NCBI RefSeq assembly: GCF_024171885.1
Contig: NZ_JAMTCP010000022.1
Location: 46,824-107,047, forward strand
DNA: 60,224 bases
Origin: Streptoalloteichus tenebrarius
GTDB taxonomy: Bacteria > Actinomycetota > Actinomycetes > Mycobacteriales > Pseudonocardiaceae
Direction of reading: 5' to 3'
The first letter of the stretch is position 1, and every line of letters begins with the position of its first letter. Under the pieces are notes generated by a model. It worked only from the letters and a program-made list of their open reading frames with translations, was not told the origin of the DNA and made no database searches. Below are positions 46,935-56,569 of the stretch, in pieces. The position numbers and the translations under genes are program-made.

Positions 46935-47675
46935 TCAGATCGAGTGACCGCCGTCGATCGCCAGCGCGGTGCCCGTCACGTACCGGGCCTCCTCGCCGAC
47001 GAGGTAGGAGATCATCGCCGCGATGTCGGAGGGCTCCCCGAAGTGCCCGACCGCGGTGAGCGCGCGCTGCGCCTCGGCCGCCGGTCCGTCGGCCGGGTTC
47101 AGGTCGGTGTCGATCGCGCCCGGCTGCACCAGGTTCACGGTGACGCCGCGGTCGGCGAGGTCCCTCGCCAGCCCCTTGGTCAGCCCGACCAGCGCGGACT
47201 TGCTCAGCGCGTACGGGGTCGCCCCGGGGAAGGGCGTGTGCCGGCTGAGCGCGCTGCCGATGCTGACGATGCGCCCACCCGGCCCCATGTGGCGGGCCGC
47301 CGCCTGCGACGCGACGAACACCGAGCGGACGTTCACCGCCAACGACAGGTCGATCTGCTCCACCGTGATCTCGTCGAGCGGACCCATGACGCCCACCCCG
47401 GCGTTGTTCACCAGGATGTCGAGCCGGCCGAACTCGGCCACGGCGCGCTCGACCGCGTTGACGACGGCCTCGCTGTCGGCGGCGTCGGCCTGGACGGCCA
47501 GTCCCCGGCGGCCCAGGGCCCGGATCCCCTTGACCACGGTCTCCGCCTGGTCGGCGGACCGGACGTAGGTCACCACGACGTCGGCTCCCTCACGGGCGAG
47601 CCGCTCGGCGACGACCGCGCCGATCCCCCGGCTGCCCCCGGTCACCAGCGCGACCTTTCCCATCAGATTCGACAT
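46935..47675 (-). CDS. SDR oxidoreductase, 3-oxoacyl-ACP reductase-like
   Basis: 246 residues of a classical short-chain dehydrogenase: cofactor loop TGGSRGIG (about 11-18), LVNNAGVGVMG (about 89-99), catalytic Ser in GSALSRH, YALSK (Tyr/Lys) and the C-terminal GTALAIDGGHSI. Arg/Lys near RSADQ and the GGSRGIG form suggest NADPH use. The substrate is unknown: FabG-like in overall form, but many such SDRs act on small ketones. Start ATG 47675 follows AAGGAAAGGAATG. The gene lies 103 bases after the SnoaL-like gene on the same strand, so the two may form an operon. Confidence 0.9.
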   Translation of the reverse strand: MSNLMGKVALVTGGSRGIGAVVAERLAREGADVVVTYVRSADQAETVVKGIRALGRRGLAVQADAADSEAVVNAVERAVAEFGRLDILVNNAGVGVMGPLDEITVEQIDLSLAVNVRSVFVASQAAARHMGPGGRIVSIGSALSRHTPFPGATPYALSKSALVGLTKGLARDLADRGVTVNLVQPGAIDTDLNPADGPAAEAQRALTAVGHFGEPSDIAAMISYLVGEEARYVTGTALAIDGGHSI

Positions 47676-47778
47676 GATTTCATTCCTTTCCTTCACACGT
47701 TTTCACACGCTTTTCGGGCACGCGGAGACGCACCGCGAGAACAGTGGCGGAACGACGAAGAGAATTATCGCTGTTTCT

Positions 47779-48264
47779 TCACGCGTTCGAACGGCCGTCG
47801 AGGACCACGTCCACGACCGCCGAGGGGTCCCAGTAGTAGGGGCGGAACTCGGTGACGAGGCCGTCCACAACGGTGTTCAACTGGAGGATCGTGGTTTCCA
47901 GCGCGCGCCCCGTCGTCCTGGCGACGAAACGGACGCGCAGGAGGACCGCCACCCGCTCGTCGTCGGCCACGTGCTGTCGGTCCAGGAAGTCGATGGCCTC
48001 CCAGCACTCGGCCATCGCGAGCATGAAACGCTCCAGACCCTCGTGACCACGCCAGACACCGCCGTAGGGCAGGCCGGGCGCCGAGTAGAGCACCACGTCC
48101 GGCGCCAGGAGACCGGCCAGGGGAGCGAAGTCGGCGACCCCGGGGCCACCCGCGGCCATATAGGCACGCTCAGCCTCGTAGAACTCGTCGAGCACCCTCA
48201 TCGCGCCCCTACCCCGAAAATCGGGCTGACCGTTCTGAGAAAAGGCGCTCCCGCTGGCGCTCAC
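47779..48264 (-). CDS. SnoaL-like (NTF2-fold) protein
   Basis: 161 residues with the NTF2-like pattern: an N-terminal helix YEAERAYMAAG, DFAPLAGLLAPDVVLYSAPG, WRGHEGLERFMLAMAE, RVRFVARTTGRALETTI and the C-terminal strand VTEFRPYYWD. NTF2/SnoaL proteins include polyketide cyclases, isomerases and many uncharacterised enzymes; no catalytic role can be assigned. Start GTG 48264 is favoured by AGGAGGAAGAATA directly upstream; ATG 48201 is the alternative. Probably co-transcribed with the downstream SDR. Confidence 0.82.
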   Translation of the reverse strand: MSASGSAFSQNGQPDFRGRGAMRVLDEFYEAERAYMAAGGPGVADFAPLAGLLAPDVVLYSAPGLPYGGVWRGHEGLERFMLAMAECWEAIDFLDRQHVADDERVAVLLRVRFVARTTGRALETTILQLNTVVDGLVTEFRPYYWDPSAVVDVVLDGRSNA

Positions 48265-48450
48265 TATTCTTCCTCCTGGTCACGCGTTCCGTGCACGACC
48301 TATTCAAGCAACGAACCCCCGGTGACGCTGGCGTCTTTCGGACACCACGTTTTCCCCGCACGTCCGGCGCTCGTTCGCGGTGACGCGCCGGGGCGGGGAG
48401 ACCCGACAGCTCGCGTCACGGCCCGTTCGGTCTGAGGCAGGGCGACGACG

Positions 48451-50139
48451 TCAGTCCGGGTCGGGCCGGGAGGACCGGGAGGGCCGAGAGGACAGGGAGG
48501 ACCGAGAGGACAGGGAGGACCGGTGGAGGCGGAGTTGGAGCGCGACACCGAAGCGGGCGTCCGGGTCGGTCAGGTCGAGTCCGCTGATCTCGCCGACGCG
48601 GCGCAGCCGGTAGCGGAAGGTGTTGGGGTGGACGTGGACGGAGGCCGACGCCGTCGTCACGTCCCCGAAGGCGTCGAGGTAGGCGGCCAGCGTGTCCACG
48701 AGGTTCGTGCCGTGTTCCGCGTCGTAGTCCAGCAACCTGGCGAACGCGTCGGACGGCGGATGGCGCTCCGCGGCGACGATGTCCGCGAGTTGGAGCAGGA
48801 GCGCGTCGGTGTGCACGTCCGCGTACCGCACGACCTGCCCGCGCTCCGGCCGGGCACGCAGCACCCGTAACGCCCGGTCGGCGTCGGCGCGGGAGAGCCC
48901 GACCTCGGCGAGGGTGGAGACAGCCCTGCCGACGCCGATCCGCGGCGCGCGGCGGGGGCCGGTGCGCGCCACGAAACTCTCGGCGACCCGCACCGCCCGG
49001 ATCTCCGCGTCCGCCCCGTCCCCGTGCGCGGGCAACACCGCGTACACCACACCGCCCACGAGCGCCGCCGCCGAGCGGGGGTGGACGGCGCCCAGGTGCA
49101 GGGACAGGGCGTCGCACAACCGTTGCCGGTCCGACTCCTCACCAGCCGGTCCCCGGTCGCCCAGCCCGATGTCGGCACTCGGCGGCTCGGCCGCGAGCAC
49201 GCACAGCCGTTCGGTCGCGATGCCCAGTCGCGCGGCGGCGTCACCCGCGCCGGATCCGCCCTCCAGCACGGTCGCGAGGAGGTCGGCGTGCAGCCGGCGC
49301 TGAACGTCCGCGCCCGCCCGCTGCCGCAACAGTCGCAACGCCACGACCTTCGCGGCCTCCACGAACGCCTGCCGGCGCGGTTCGGACAGTGGCGCGCGCA
49401 CGGCAGCCCACATCGACCCGAGGACCTCGTCGCCGGCGCGCACCGCCACCGCGCAGCGCGGGATCATGCCGGGCCGGCCCAGATCCACGTGGATCGGCTC
49501 CCTGCTCCGGTAGAGCCGGCGGAACACGTCCTGTTCCGCGAGCAGGGACAGGTACTCCTCCGGCACCTGCCGACCCAGCACCGTGGCCACCCGGCCCGGG
49601 TCCGCCTCGTCCTGACGGCCGGAGAAGGCCAGCACCCGCGAGGAGCGGTCCTCGATCGTCACCGGCGCGTCGAGCAGCTCGCTCACGGCGTTGGCCAGCG
49701 CGAACAGGTCTCCTGGCTGGGCGTCGTCCGGTCCGCCGGCGCCGACCATGTCGTCCTCGGCGAGCACGGACCGCACCAGCGCCGCGACCTGGGACCAGGA
49801 GGCGGCCCTGGTGAGGCCGAGCAGGGCCACGCCGCTGTCCCGCACCGCGCCGCGCACGGCGTCGTCGACGATCACCGGCGCCTTGACCACCAGGCCGGCT
49901 CCGCCGGCCGCGCCGAGCGCGACGAGCAGCCCCACGACGTCCGACGGCTCCCGCACCCCGACGCCGAGCACCAGCCCGCCGCGCGGCACGACCAGCTCGT
50001 CCAGCGGGTCGTAGATCACCACCGAGGTGACCTCGACGTCGAGGTCCCCCGGCGGGCAGGCCACGTCCAGCACCGTCCTGCCGAGATCGGCCAGGACGCG
50101 GCCCAGGTTCCTGCGGGGCGACGACCACGGTCGGGACAT
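48451..50139 (-). CDS. PucR/CdaR-family transcriptional regulator
   Basis: 562 residues. Residues about 1-130 are a PucR N-terminal domain (VVIYDPLDELVVPRGGLVLG, then VKAPVIVDDAVRGAVRDSGV); 150-290 is a GAF-like sensor. The C-terminal PucR HTH has LLQLADIVAAERHPPSDAFA, then NLVDTLAAYLDAFGDVTTAS and VHVHPNTFRYRLRRVGEISG. The tail ends in Ser/Arg repeats (SSLSSRSSLSSRPSRSSRP) from a degenerate tandem repeat at about 48470-48530. Such regulators control purine, amino-acid and other catabolism. It lies 59 bases after the racemase gene, so it probably regulates the acyltransferase-racemase pair. Confidence 0.9.
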   Translation of the reverse strand: MSRPWSSPRRNLGRVLADLGRTVLDVACPPGDLDVEVTSVVIYDPLDELVVPRGGLVLGVGVREPSDVVGLLVALGAAGGAGLVVKAPVIVDDAVRGAVRDSGVALLGLTRAASWSQVAALVRSVLAEDDMVGAGGPDDAQPGDLFALANAVSELLDAPVTIEDRSSRVLAFSGRQDEADPGRVATVLGRQVPEEYLSLLAEQDVFRRLYRSREPIHVDLGRPGMIPRCAVAVRAGDEVLGSMWAAVRAPLSEPRRQAFVEAAKVVALRLLRQRAGADVQRRLHADLLATVLEGGSGAGDAAARLGIATERLCVLAAEPPSADIGLGDRGPAGEESDRQRLCDALSLHLGAVHPRSAAALVGGVVYAVLPAHGDGADAEIRAVRVAESFVARTGPRRAPRIGVGRAVSTLAEVGLSRADADRALRVLRARPERGQVVRYADVHTDALLLQLADIVAAERHPPSDAFARLLDYDAEHGTNLVDTLAAYLDAFGDVTTASASVHVHPNTFRYRLRRVGEISGLDLTDPDARFGVALQLRLHRSSLSSRSSLSSRPSRSSRPDPD

Positions 50140-50198
50140 GCGGACACGTTACGGCCGGACGCGTCCGCTCCTCCGCCGCCGAGCGCGGCGCGCCACCG

Positions 50199-51305
50199 TC
50201 ACGGCGTGATCCACTCGGTCCGCGTGGTGACCTCCGCCAGCACGTCCTCGTCCGGCTCCACGCCGAGCCCGGGGCCGGTCGGCACCGGGAGATGCCCGTC
50301 GACCAACCGGAAGGGCTCGGTGAGGTCCCGGTGGTAGTAGCGGTCGGACGCGGAGGTGTCGCCCGGCAGGACGCAGTTCGGCAGGGCCGCGAACGCGACG
50401 TTGGCCGCCCGGCCCAGCCCGGTCTCCAGCATCCCGCCGCACCACACCGGAATCCCGTGCGCGGCGCAGACGTCGTGGACCCGACGGGCCTCCAGGTAGC
50501 CGCCGACCCGGCCCGGCTTGATGTTGACGACCCGGCACGCGCCCAGCGCCACCGCGTCGGCGGCGGCACGCGCCGAGGTGATCGACTCGTCGAGGCAGAT
50601 CGGGGTGCGCAGCCGCTCGGCCAGCGCCGCGTGCCCGCGCAGGTCGTCCTCTGCCAGCGGCTGTTCCACCATCAGCAGGTCGAACGCGTCGAGCCGGGCG
50701 AGGTGCCGCGCGTCGGCCAGGGTGTAGGCGGCGTTCGCGTCCACCTGGAGCAGCAGGTCGTCGCCGAACCGCTCCCGCACCGCGCGGACCGGCTCGACGT
50801 CCCAGCCTGGCGCGATCTTCAGCTTGATGCGGACGTAGCCCTCGTCCCGGTAGCGGGCGACCGCGTCGAGCAGGGCGTCGACCGAGTCGGTGATCCCGAC
50901 CGACACCCCGGCCGGCACGCTCGTCCTGACCGCCCCGAGGTAGGAGCCGAACGACATCCCCGCGGCGCGCAGCCGCACGTCCAGCACGGCCATCTCCACG
51001 GCCGCCTTGGCCATCGGGTGCCCCCGGAACCGGGCGAAGGCCGGCCCGCAGGCCGCCGGGTCCGGCGCGGCCATCCCGAGCAGCGTCGGGACCAGGTGGC
51101 GTCGGACCACGTCCTCCGCGGCGTCGACGTACTCCGCCGAGTACAACGGGTCGGCCATCGCGACGCACTCGCCCCACCCCTCGGCGTCCGGGGTCACCAC
51201 CCGGACCAGCAGGACGTCCCGCTCCGTCTCCACCCCGAACGAGGTCCGGAACGGCGCGACGAGCGGCATCGCGACCCGCCGCAGCTCAACACCGGTGATC
51301 TTCAC
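50199..51305 (-). CDS. N-acylamino-acid racemase / o-succinylbenzoate synthase family (enolase superfamily)
   Basis: 368 residues of the MLE-type enolase superfamily. The N-terminal capping domain contains PLVAPFRTSFG, and the barrel has the first catalytic Lys in KLKIAPGW (KxK), metal ligands in QVDANAAYT, VEQPL and DESI, and the second Lys in NIKPGRVGG. This set fits OSBS/N-succinylamino-acid racemase. GTG 51305 overlaps the stop of the GNAT gene by four bases. In Geobacillus, the pair succinyltransferase + racemase (+ desuccinylase) converts D- to L-amino acids; the partner gene here suggests the same role rather than menaquinone synthesis. The desuccinylase is not in the window. Confidence 0.92.
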   Translation of the reverse strand: MKITGVELRRVAMPLVAPFRTSFGVETERDVLLVRVVTPDAEGWGECVAMADPLYSAEYVDAAEDVVRRHLVPTLLGMAAPDPAACGPAFARFRGHPMAKAAVEMAVLDVRLRAAGMSFGSYLGAVRTSVPAGVSVGITDSVDALLDAVARYRDEGYVRIKLKIAPGWDVEPVRAVRERFGDDLLLQVDANAAYTLADARHLARLDAFDLLMVEQPLAEDDLRGHAALAERLRTPICLDESITSARAAADAVALGACRVVNIKPGRVGGYLEARRVHDVCAAHGIPVWCGGMLETGLGRAANVAFAALPNCVLPGDTSASDRYYHRDLTEPFRLVDGHLPVPTGPGLGVEPDEDVLAEVTTRTEWITP

Positions 51306-52183
51306 TTGTCCGCCTCCACCACGTACCAGCCCGCGCGCGCCATCCCGGTCACGCGCCACCCCTGCGCCATGCCCTCCCGGAGGGCCGCCCTGACCTCCAC
51401 CCGCCACCGCCACGCGAGGTCCCCGTCGACCGCGCGCAGCGCCTCGACGTCCTCGGGCACCGCGACCAGGCAGGCCCGCCCGGCGCGCCAGGCGTCCGCG
51501 CGGGGCAGGGGTTCTCCCGAGGCCGTCCGGTCCAGCCGCACGCAGCCCGTCTCCCGCAACCGGTCCACGTCGGGCTCGTGCCAGGCCCCGGCCGCCGCCG
51601 CGACGGCCCTGGGGCTGTCCAGCCGCCATTCCGCCACCAGCCGGTCGGAGCCCGCGCCCGCGTTGAGCGCGTCGGTCAGCTCGCCGTAGAAGTCGACCAG
51701 GTAGGCGGTGGGCAGGGCGCCCAACCTGGCGATGTTGAAGAAGGCGTTGCGGCGCACCAGCGGATCGAAGGTCCACTTGATCACCGTGACGCCCCTGGCC
51801 AGCGCCCACGCCCGCTGGTGCAGCTTCAGCGCCCTGCCCACGTGGCGGCCCCGGTGTCCCGGGGCCACACCCGTGATGTGCGAGTGGAGGTGCCCGTCGG
51901 CGGCGAAGAACGCGACCGCCGCACCGACCAGCTCCCCGCCCAGGTAGGCCCCCGCGACGTAGCCGCCGGTGAACTGGATCGCCCTGACCAGCGCGGAACC
52001 GATCGGCGGGTCCTCCTCGGACCGCCAGATCCGCCGGAACAACGCGGTGGCCGCGTTCTGCGCGTCCACGTCGGAGAGTTCGGCCAGTCGCAGACCCGCG
52101 CGGCTGGCGACGGCCTCGGCGGCCCGCCATGCCTCCGTCTCCAGCGCCCGCCTCCCTCCGACCGGCGCGTGGGCCCTCGTCAT
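51302..52183 (-). CDS. GNAT acyltransferase, partner of the racemase
   Basis: 293 residues of the COG3375-type GNAT family that commonly sits next to N-succinylamino-acid racemase genes. Motifs: the acyl-CoA loop ITGVAPGHRGRHVGRALK (about 100-118), KWTFDPLVRRNAFFN and LGALPTAYLVDFYG. It would acylate D-amino acids from succinyl-CoA, handing the product to the racemase. Start ATG 52183 has GGGAGG 6 bases upstream (an adjacent GTG at 52186 is possible). Translation is coupled to the racemase by the four-base overlap. Confidence 0.87.
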   Translation of the reverse strand: MTRAHAPVGGRRALETEAWRAAEAVASRAGLRLAELSDVDAQNAATALFRRIWRSEEDPPIGSALVRAIQFTGGYVAGAYLGGELVGAAVAFFAADGHLHSHITGVAPGHRGRHVGRALKLHQRAWALARGVTVIKWTFDPLVRRNAFFNIARLGALPTAYLVDFYGELTDALNAGAGSDRLVAEWRLDSPRAVAAAAGAWHEPDVDRLRETGCVRLDRTASGEPLPRADAWRAGRACLVAVPEDVEALRAVDGDLAWRWRVEVRAALREGMAQGWRVTGMARAGWYVVEADK

Positions 52184-52694
52184 CACGTTCCTCCCACTGT
52201 CCTCTGTGGATCCGGAGAGCCCAGGCGACGGCGGGGACCCGCCAGCTCCGCGCCGCCGGCCCTCACGCGGGCGTCCGGCTTCCTGGTGATCCGCCCCGGG
52301 CCCTGGGCCACCGTGCGGACGGCGTCACGGGCACGACGCTAGGGGGCTCCTCGGCCGAGGCACTTCGTCCTGATCCACCAATCGGCGGGGTGGTCGTTGT
52401 CAGCCCCGCACGAAGCCAACCCCTCCCCACGGCCGACGGCGACCGGTGATCACGGCGTTGGCGGCGCGTTCGCGCCAGGAGCGACCATGAAGTGCACCCA
52501 GACGGGTGAAGATGGCGCGGGGTTCCCTGATCCATCCGGTCGGGTGAACGACCGGGGAACCGGCACGGCCCGTACAGCGTCAGTGCCGGTCGACGCGGGC
52601 CGACGCACCCCGGAACACGTCCGTGCTCCACCGCGCCGTGTCACCACACCGGAGGACCACGACAGCGGCAACGCCACCCGGGGAGGAAACACCA
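52184..52694. other. Divergent intergenic region, no gene seen
   Basis: 511 bases between the GNAT start and the small lipoprotein start. It should contain promoters for both; I find no clear operator, hairpin or ORF with coding character. Confidence 0.45.
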
Positions 52695-53240
52695 GTGCGA
52701 CGTCTCGGCCTCGCGCCCGCCGTCATCGCGACCGCCCTCATCGCGATCACGATCAGCCCCCTGCTCACGGCGTGCCAGGACACCGCCGGCGGTTCACCCC
52801 AGGCGGCGGCCAGCGGGGCGAGCGCCACCACGGCGTCGTCCGCCGCGTCATCCGCGACATCGTCCGCGTCGGTGCCGCCCTCGGCCACGACCTCGTCGCG
52901 GCCCGGCGACACGGACGCTCCGCCCACCATGACGAACACGGCCCTCCCGACCACGCCCCCGCCGCCCTCGGGACCGGTCGTCTGCGGCCAGGTGCCCGTG
53001 CCCGCCACGGGAGGGCAGGCCACCGTCATCGCCGACGCGGGCCCCGGCGGCCCCGTCCCGTGCGCCGACGCCCTCCGGATCGTGCGGACCTACCTCCGGG
53101 AGGCCCCGTCCCGGGGCCAGGGCTCGGCGGGCGTCCTCGACGTCGAGGGGTGGGAGTGCGCGACCGCGTCCATGGGGTCGACCACCCCCGGCCGCGCCAC
53201 CTGCCGGAAGGACGGACGCTCCGTCCACACAGGACAGTGA
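52695..53240 (+). CDS. Small Ser/Thr/Pro-rich lipoprotein
   Basis: 181 residues. Signal peptide (RRLGLAPAVIATALIAITIS) with lipobox LLTAC (about residue 28), then a long Ser/Thr/Ala/Pro-rich linker to about 105, and a small domain with cysteines VVCGQV, VPCADA, WECATA and ATCRKD. The four-cysteine domain suggests two disulfides, reminiscent of small actinobacterial lipoproteins of unknown function. GTG 52695 has GGAGG 8 bases upstream. A strong terminator (53250-53287) follows. Family not recognised. Confidence 0.78.
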   Translation: MRRLGLAPAVIATALIAITISPLLTACQDTAGGSPQAAASGASATTASSAASSATSSASVPPSATTSSRPGDTDAPPTMTNTALPTTPPPPSGPVVCGQVPVPATGGQATVIADAGPGGPVPCADALRIVRTYLREAPSRGQGSAGVLDVEGWECATASMGSTTPGRATCRKDGRSVHTGQ

Positions 53241-53249
53241 GCCGGGAAC

Positions 53250-53287
53250 GGGCCGCGCCGGCGGGGTGACCTCCGCCGACGCGGCCC
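53250..53287 (+). terminator. Bidirectional GC terminator
   Basis: GGGCCGCG (53250-53257) with CGCGGCCC (53280-53287), one mismatch, then CGGCGG/CCGCCG and an 8-base loop. It separates the lipoprotein gene from the convergent polyketide operon. Confidence 0.75.
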
Positions 53288-53311
53288 TCGGGAGGGTCCT
53301 TCCGGCCCGGC

Positions 53312-53776
53312 TCAGGAGACGGCGAGAGCCGCGTAACGCTGCTCCAGCCGCTGCTTGATGTGGGCCATCTGCACCTTGCTGCTGCTGTTGATCTTCTCGG
53401 CGACGGCCTCGTCGCCCCACGGGGCGTCCGACCGCATCTGGAAGTCCTGCTGCCAGCGCATCTTCACGCCACCGGGGACCTCCTCATAGGTCCAGTGCAG
53501 ACGCATGTACTCGAACCAGCCGAGTTCGATGCGCCGCGCCGTCACCGTGCGGTTGGCCTTGTCCATCGTGCGCTCGGAGATCCACGTCCACACCTCGCCG
53601 TTGGGCAGCGGGTGCATGGTCAGGCGGAAGCGGATCGTGTTGTCCTTCCGCTCCAGGACCTCGGCGCTGGCGTACTCGGTGAACAGGTTCGGCCAGTCCT
53701 CGACGTCGTTGGTCCAGTCCCAGACCAGGTCGAACGGGGCCTCGATGACGATGGTGTTGTCGGTGTGAGCGGCCAT
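53312..53776 (-). CDS. Aromatase/cyclase (SRPBCC, TcmN/WhiE-type)
   Basis: 154 residues, a monodomain polyketide aromatase. It has the family pattern VIEAPFDLVWDWTNDVEDWP (about 10-29), LFTEYASAEVLER, FRLTMHP, VWTWISERTMDKANRTVTAR and INSSSKVQMAHIKQRLEQRY. It closes and aromatises the first ring of a nascent poly-beta-ketone. ATG 53776 lies 2 bases after the ACP stop; a TTG at 53782 is unlikely. Last gene of the minimal PKS operon. It resembles spore-pigment (WhiE ORFVI-like) enzymes; no second-ring cyclase, ketoreductase or tailoring gene is adjacent. Confidence 0.92.
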   Translation of the reverse strand: MAAHTDNTIVIEAPFDLVWDWTNDVEDWPNLFTEYASAEVLERKDNTIRFRLTMHPLPNGEVWTWISERTMDKANRTVTARRIELGWFEYMRLHWTYEEVPGGVKMRWQQDFQMRSDAPWGDEAVAEKINSSSKVQMAHIKQRLEQRYAALAVS

Positions 53777-53778
53777 CC

Positions 53779-54045
53779 TCAACGCACCCCCGCCCTGATC
53801 TGCTGGTTGACGAAGTCGACGGCCGCGTTCGGCGTCGGCATGTGCGCGACCGTGTCGTCGGGCATCGGCACTCCCGTGCGTTCCTGGATCCTGGCCTGGA
53901 ACGCCAGGACCGCGAGCGAGTCGTAGCCCAGCTCGGCGAACGGTGTGTCGCCGATGTCCCCGTCCAGGTCGACGCCCTCATCGACACCCGCGCAGGACCG
54001 CATGATCTCGACAAGGTCCGTCAGGGTGAACTCGGTGGGCTGCAT
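53779..54045 (-). CDS. Acyl carrier protein of type II PKS
   Basis: 88 residues with the phosphopantetheine attachment serine in ELGYDSLAVL (Ser43), acidic helix II and the usual four-helix ACP length. It carries the growing polyketide between KS-alpha/CLF and the aromatase. ATG 54045 is preceded by GAGAGGAAAGGC. It sits 17 bases after the CLF stop and 2 bases before the aromatase. Confidence 0.95.
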   Translation of the reverse strand: MQPTEFTLTDLVEIMRSCAGVDEGVDLDGDIGDTPFAELGYDSLAVLAFQARIQERTGVPMPDDTVAHMPTPNAAVDFVNQQIRAGVR

Positions 54046-54062
54046 GCCTTTCCTCTCGTCGT

Positions 54063-55304
54063 TCAGTTCGGTGCGGCCGCCCGCAGCACGAGGGCGGAGT
54101 TGAAACCGGGGTAGCCCCTGGCGAGCACGAGCGCGGTGCGCAACGCCGCAGGGCGGGGCCGGTCGAGCACGAGGTCGAGGTCGACGGCGGGGCGACGCAC
54201 GTTGACCACCGGCGGGATGACGCCGTCCCGCATCGCCAGCAGGGCCGTCACCACGTCCAGGGCGGCGCTGCCCGCCACCAGCCGCCCCGTCGCGGCCTTG
54301 GTGGTCGTCACGGGCACCCCGCGCGGCCCGAACACCTCGGTCAGGACCAGGGCCTCGGCGGCGTCGGCCTCCGCGCGGCCGTCGGCGTCGGCGAACACGA
54401 CGTCCACATCGGACGGCGCGACCCCCGCCTCGGCCAGCGCGGTCTCGACGGCCCGCCGCAGTCCTGGCGGCCGGCCCGTGTCCGGGGCCGGGTCGAACGT
54501 CGCGGCGTGCCCCGCCACGACCCCGTAGGGCCGCGCGGCCCGCGCCGAGGCGTGCTCCGCCGACTCGACGACGAACATCGCGCCGCCCTCCCCCGGCAGG
54601 AAGCCGCTCGCGGCCTCGTCGAAGGGCAGGTACTCGCCGGCGGCGCTGAGCATCCCCCCGGCGATCTGGGAGGTGAAGGCGGCGGGGTTCAGCGCGGCCT
54701 CGGTGGCCCCGGTGAGCACGATCCTCGACCCCTGCGCCAGGGAGCGCCTGGCCTGGGCCACGACGTCGAGCCCGCCGGCCTGCTCGGCCACGAGCACGCC
54801 GGACCAGCCCTTCATCCCGTGCCGGATGGACAGTTGGCCGGTGGTGGCGGCGTAGAACCACGCGATGGACTGGTACACCCCGACCCGGCTCGGCCCCTCC
54901 GCCCACAGCGCCTGGAGCTCCCGCTGGCCGAACTCGTTGCCGCCGGAGCCGCTGGCGGTGTGCACGGACAGCTCGTACTCGGGCAGCTCCGCCGGGTCGA
55001 CGCCGGCGTCGGCCAGCGCCAGTTCCCCCGCGAGCAGGCCGAAGTGCGTCCAGCGGTCGGTCTGCACCACCAGCCGGCTGGGCACGCGGGCGCTGTCGAA
55101 GTCGGGGATCTCCCCGGCGACGCGGATCGGGTAGCCGGTCGTGTCGAAGCGGGTGATGGGCCGGATGCCGCAGGCGCCGTCGAGCAGGTTGCGCCAGTAC
55201 TCCTCCAGCCCGACGCCGATCGCGGTCACGGCGGACATCCCGGTCACCACGGCACGCGCCGTGCCCCGCGCGAGCGCCGGCGTCGCCGTCGCGGCGCTGG
55301 TCAT
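54063..55304 (-). CDS. KS-beta / chain-length factor of type II PKS
   Basis: 413 residues, ketosynthase fold with the active-site Cys replaced by Gln in [11 protein letters not shown] (about residue 173), the hallmark of KS-beta. Other landmarks are [14 protein letters not shown] near the N-terminus, [14 protein letters not shown] and [19 protein letters not shown]. It pairs with KS-alpha to set the number of malonyl extensions and generates the starter by decarboxylation. ATG 55304 overlaps the KS-alpha stop by four bases (ATGA), enforcing equal expression. Confidence 0.94.
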   Translation of the reverse strand: MTSAATATPALARGTARAVVTGMSAVTAIGVGLEEYWRNLLDGACGIRPITRFDTTGYPIRVAGEIPDFDSARVPSRLVVQTDRWTHFGLLAGELALADAGVDPAELPEYELSVHTASGSGGNEFGQRELQALWAEGPSRVGVYQSIAWFYAATTGQLSIRHGMKGWSGVLVAEQAGGLDVVAQARRSLAQGSRIVLTGATEAALNPAAFTSQIAGGMLSAAGEYLPFDEAASGFLPGEGGAMFVVESAEHASARAARPYGVVAGHAATFDPAPDTGRPPGLRRAVETALAEAGVAPSDVDVVFADADGRAEADAAEALVLTEVFGPRGVPVTTTKAATGRLVAGSAALDVVTALLAMRDGVIPPVVNVRRPAVDLDLVLDRPRPAALRTALVLARGYPGFNSALVLRAAAPN

Positions 55305-56569
55305 CGCCCACCTCCCGCCGGCCCGCGCAGGACCATCGCCGTCTGGAAGCCGCCGAACCCGCTGCCCACGGACAACACCGCGTCCACCCGGCGCTCCCTG
55401 GCCACCAGCGGCACGTAGTCCAGGTCGCACTCCGGGTCGGGGTTGTGCAGGTTCGCCGTCGGGGGCACCACGTCGTGGTGGATCGCCAGCACCGAGGCGA
55501 CCACCTCCAGCGAGCCGATCGCGCCGAGGGAGTGGCCGACCATCGACTTGATGGAGCTGACCGGCGTGCGGTAGGCGTGCTCGCCGAGGCTGCGCTTGAA
55601 GGCCGCGGTCTCGTGCCGGTCGTTCTGCTTGGTGCCCGACCCGTGCGCGTTGACGTAGTCGACCTCGTCGACGGGCATCCTGGCCTCGGCCATGGCCAGG
55701 CGGATCGCCTCGGCCATCTCCACGCCGTCGGGTCGCAGGCCGGTCATGTGGTAGGCGTTGCAGCGGTTCGCGTAGCCGTCGATGGTGGCGTAGATCCTGG
55801 CTCCTCGCCGCCGCGCGTGCGGGAGCGACTCCAGCACGAGCACGGCGGCGCCCTCGCCGAGGACGAAGCCGTTGCGCAGCGCGTCGAACGGGCGGGAGGC
55901 GTGTTCGGGGTCGTCGTTGTTCGGCGAGGTCGCCTTGATCGCGTCGAAGCAGGCCACGGTGATCGGGGAGATCGGCGCCTCCGACGCGCCGGCGACCATC
56001 ACGTCCACCTCGCCCTCGGCGACGAGGCGGGCGCCGTGCCCCACGGCGTCGAGCCCGGCCGTGCAGCCGGTGGAGACCAGCGCCACCGGGCCCTCGGCCC
56101 CGGCCAGCCACGCGACCTCCGCCGCGACCGAGCTGGGCACGAGGTGGTGGTACAGGTGCGGGATGGCGTAGCGCGGGTCGACCTCCCACCGCGCGCCGCC
56201 GTCGCTGAGCACCACGTACTCCCGCTCCAGGCTGATCGTGGCGCCCACGGCGCTGCCGATGCTCACGCCGACGCGTTCCGGTGGGGCCTCTCCTGACACG
56301 CCGCTGTCGGCCAGCGCCTCGGCGGCGGCCACGACCGCGAACTGGGCGCAGCGGTCCATGCGCCGGACCTGCTGCGGCGACAGCCCGTGCTGCGCCGGGT
56401 CGAAGTCGCACTCGGCGGCGATGCGCGAGCGGTAGCCGGACGCGTCGAACCGGGAGATCGCCCTGGTCGCGGTCCGGCCCGCGGTGAGCAGCTCCCAGAA
56501 CTCCTTGACGCCGACGCCGCCGGGGGCGACGACGCCGAGCCCGGTCACGGCCACCTGAAGGCGGGTCAC
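55301..56569 (-). CDS. KS-alpha beta-ketoacyl synthase of type II PKS
   Basis: 422 residues of a type II PKS ketosynthase. Catalytic Cys in [16 protein letters not shown] (about 168), His residues in [15 protein letters not shown] and [12 protein letters not shown], and [14 protein letters not shown] typical of KS-alpha. It condenses malonyl units onto the ACP-bound chain with the CLF. GTG 56569 is chosen because GGAGG lies 7 bases upstream and the encoded [17 protein letters not shown] matches family starts; the longer frame is not conserved. First gene of a four-gene operon KS-alpha/CLF/ACP/aromatase. The set looks like a spore-pigment or simple aromatic polyketide; the product is not deducible. 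Confidence 0.94.
   Translation of the reverse strand: MTRLQVAVTGLGVVAPGGVGVKEFWELLTAGRTATRAISRFDASGYRSRIAAECDFDPAQHGLSPQQVRRMDRCAQFAVVAAAEALADSGVSGEAPPERVGVSIGSAVGATISLEREYVVLSDGGARWEVDPRYAIPHLYHHLVPSSVAAEVAWLAGAEGPVALVSTGCTAGLDAVGHGARLVAEGEVDVMVAGASEAPISPITVACFDAIKATSPNNDDPEHASRPFDALRNGFVLGEGAAVLVLESLPHARRRGARIYATIDGYANRCNAYHMTGLRPDGVEMAEAIRLAMAEARMPVDEVDYVNAHGSGTKQNDRHETAAFKRSLGEHAYRTPVSSIKSMVGHSLGAIGSLEVVASVLAIHHDVVPPTANLHNPDPECDLDYVPLVARERRVDAVLSVGSGFGGFQTAMVLRGPAGGGR

Noticed and set aside
46935-48264. SDR and SnoaL-like genes as part of the type II PKS cluster
   Set aside because: They are more than 5 kb from the PKS operon with unrelated genes between; similar SDR/SnoaL pairs occur in many contexts.
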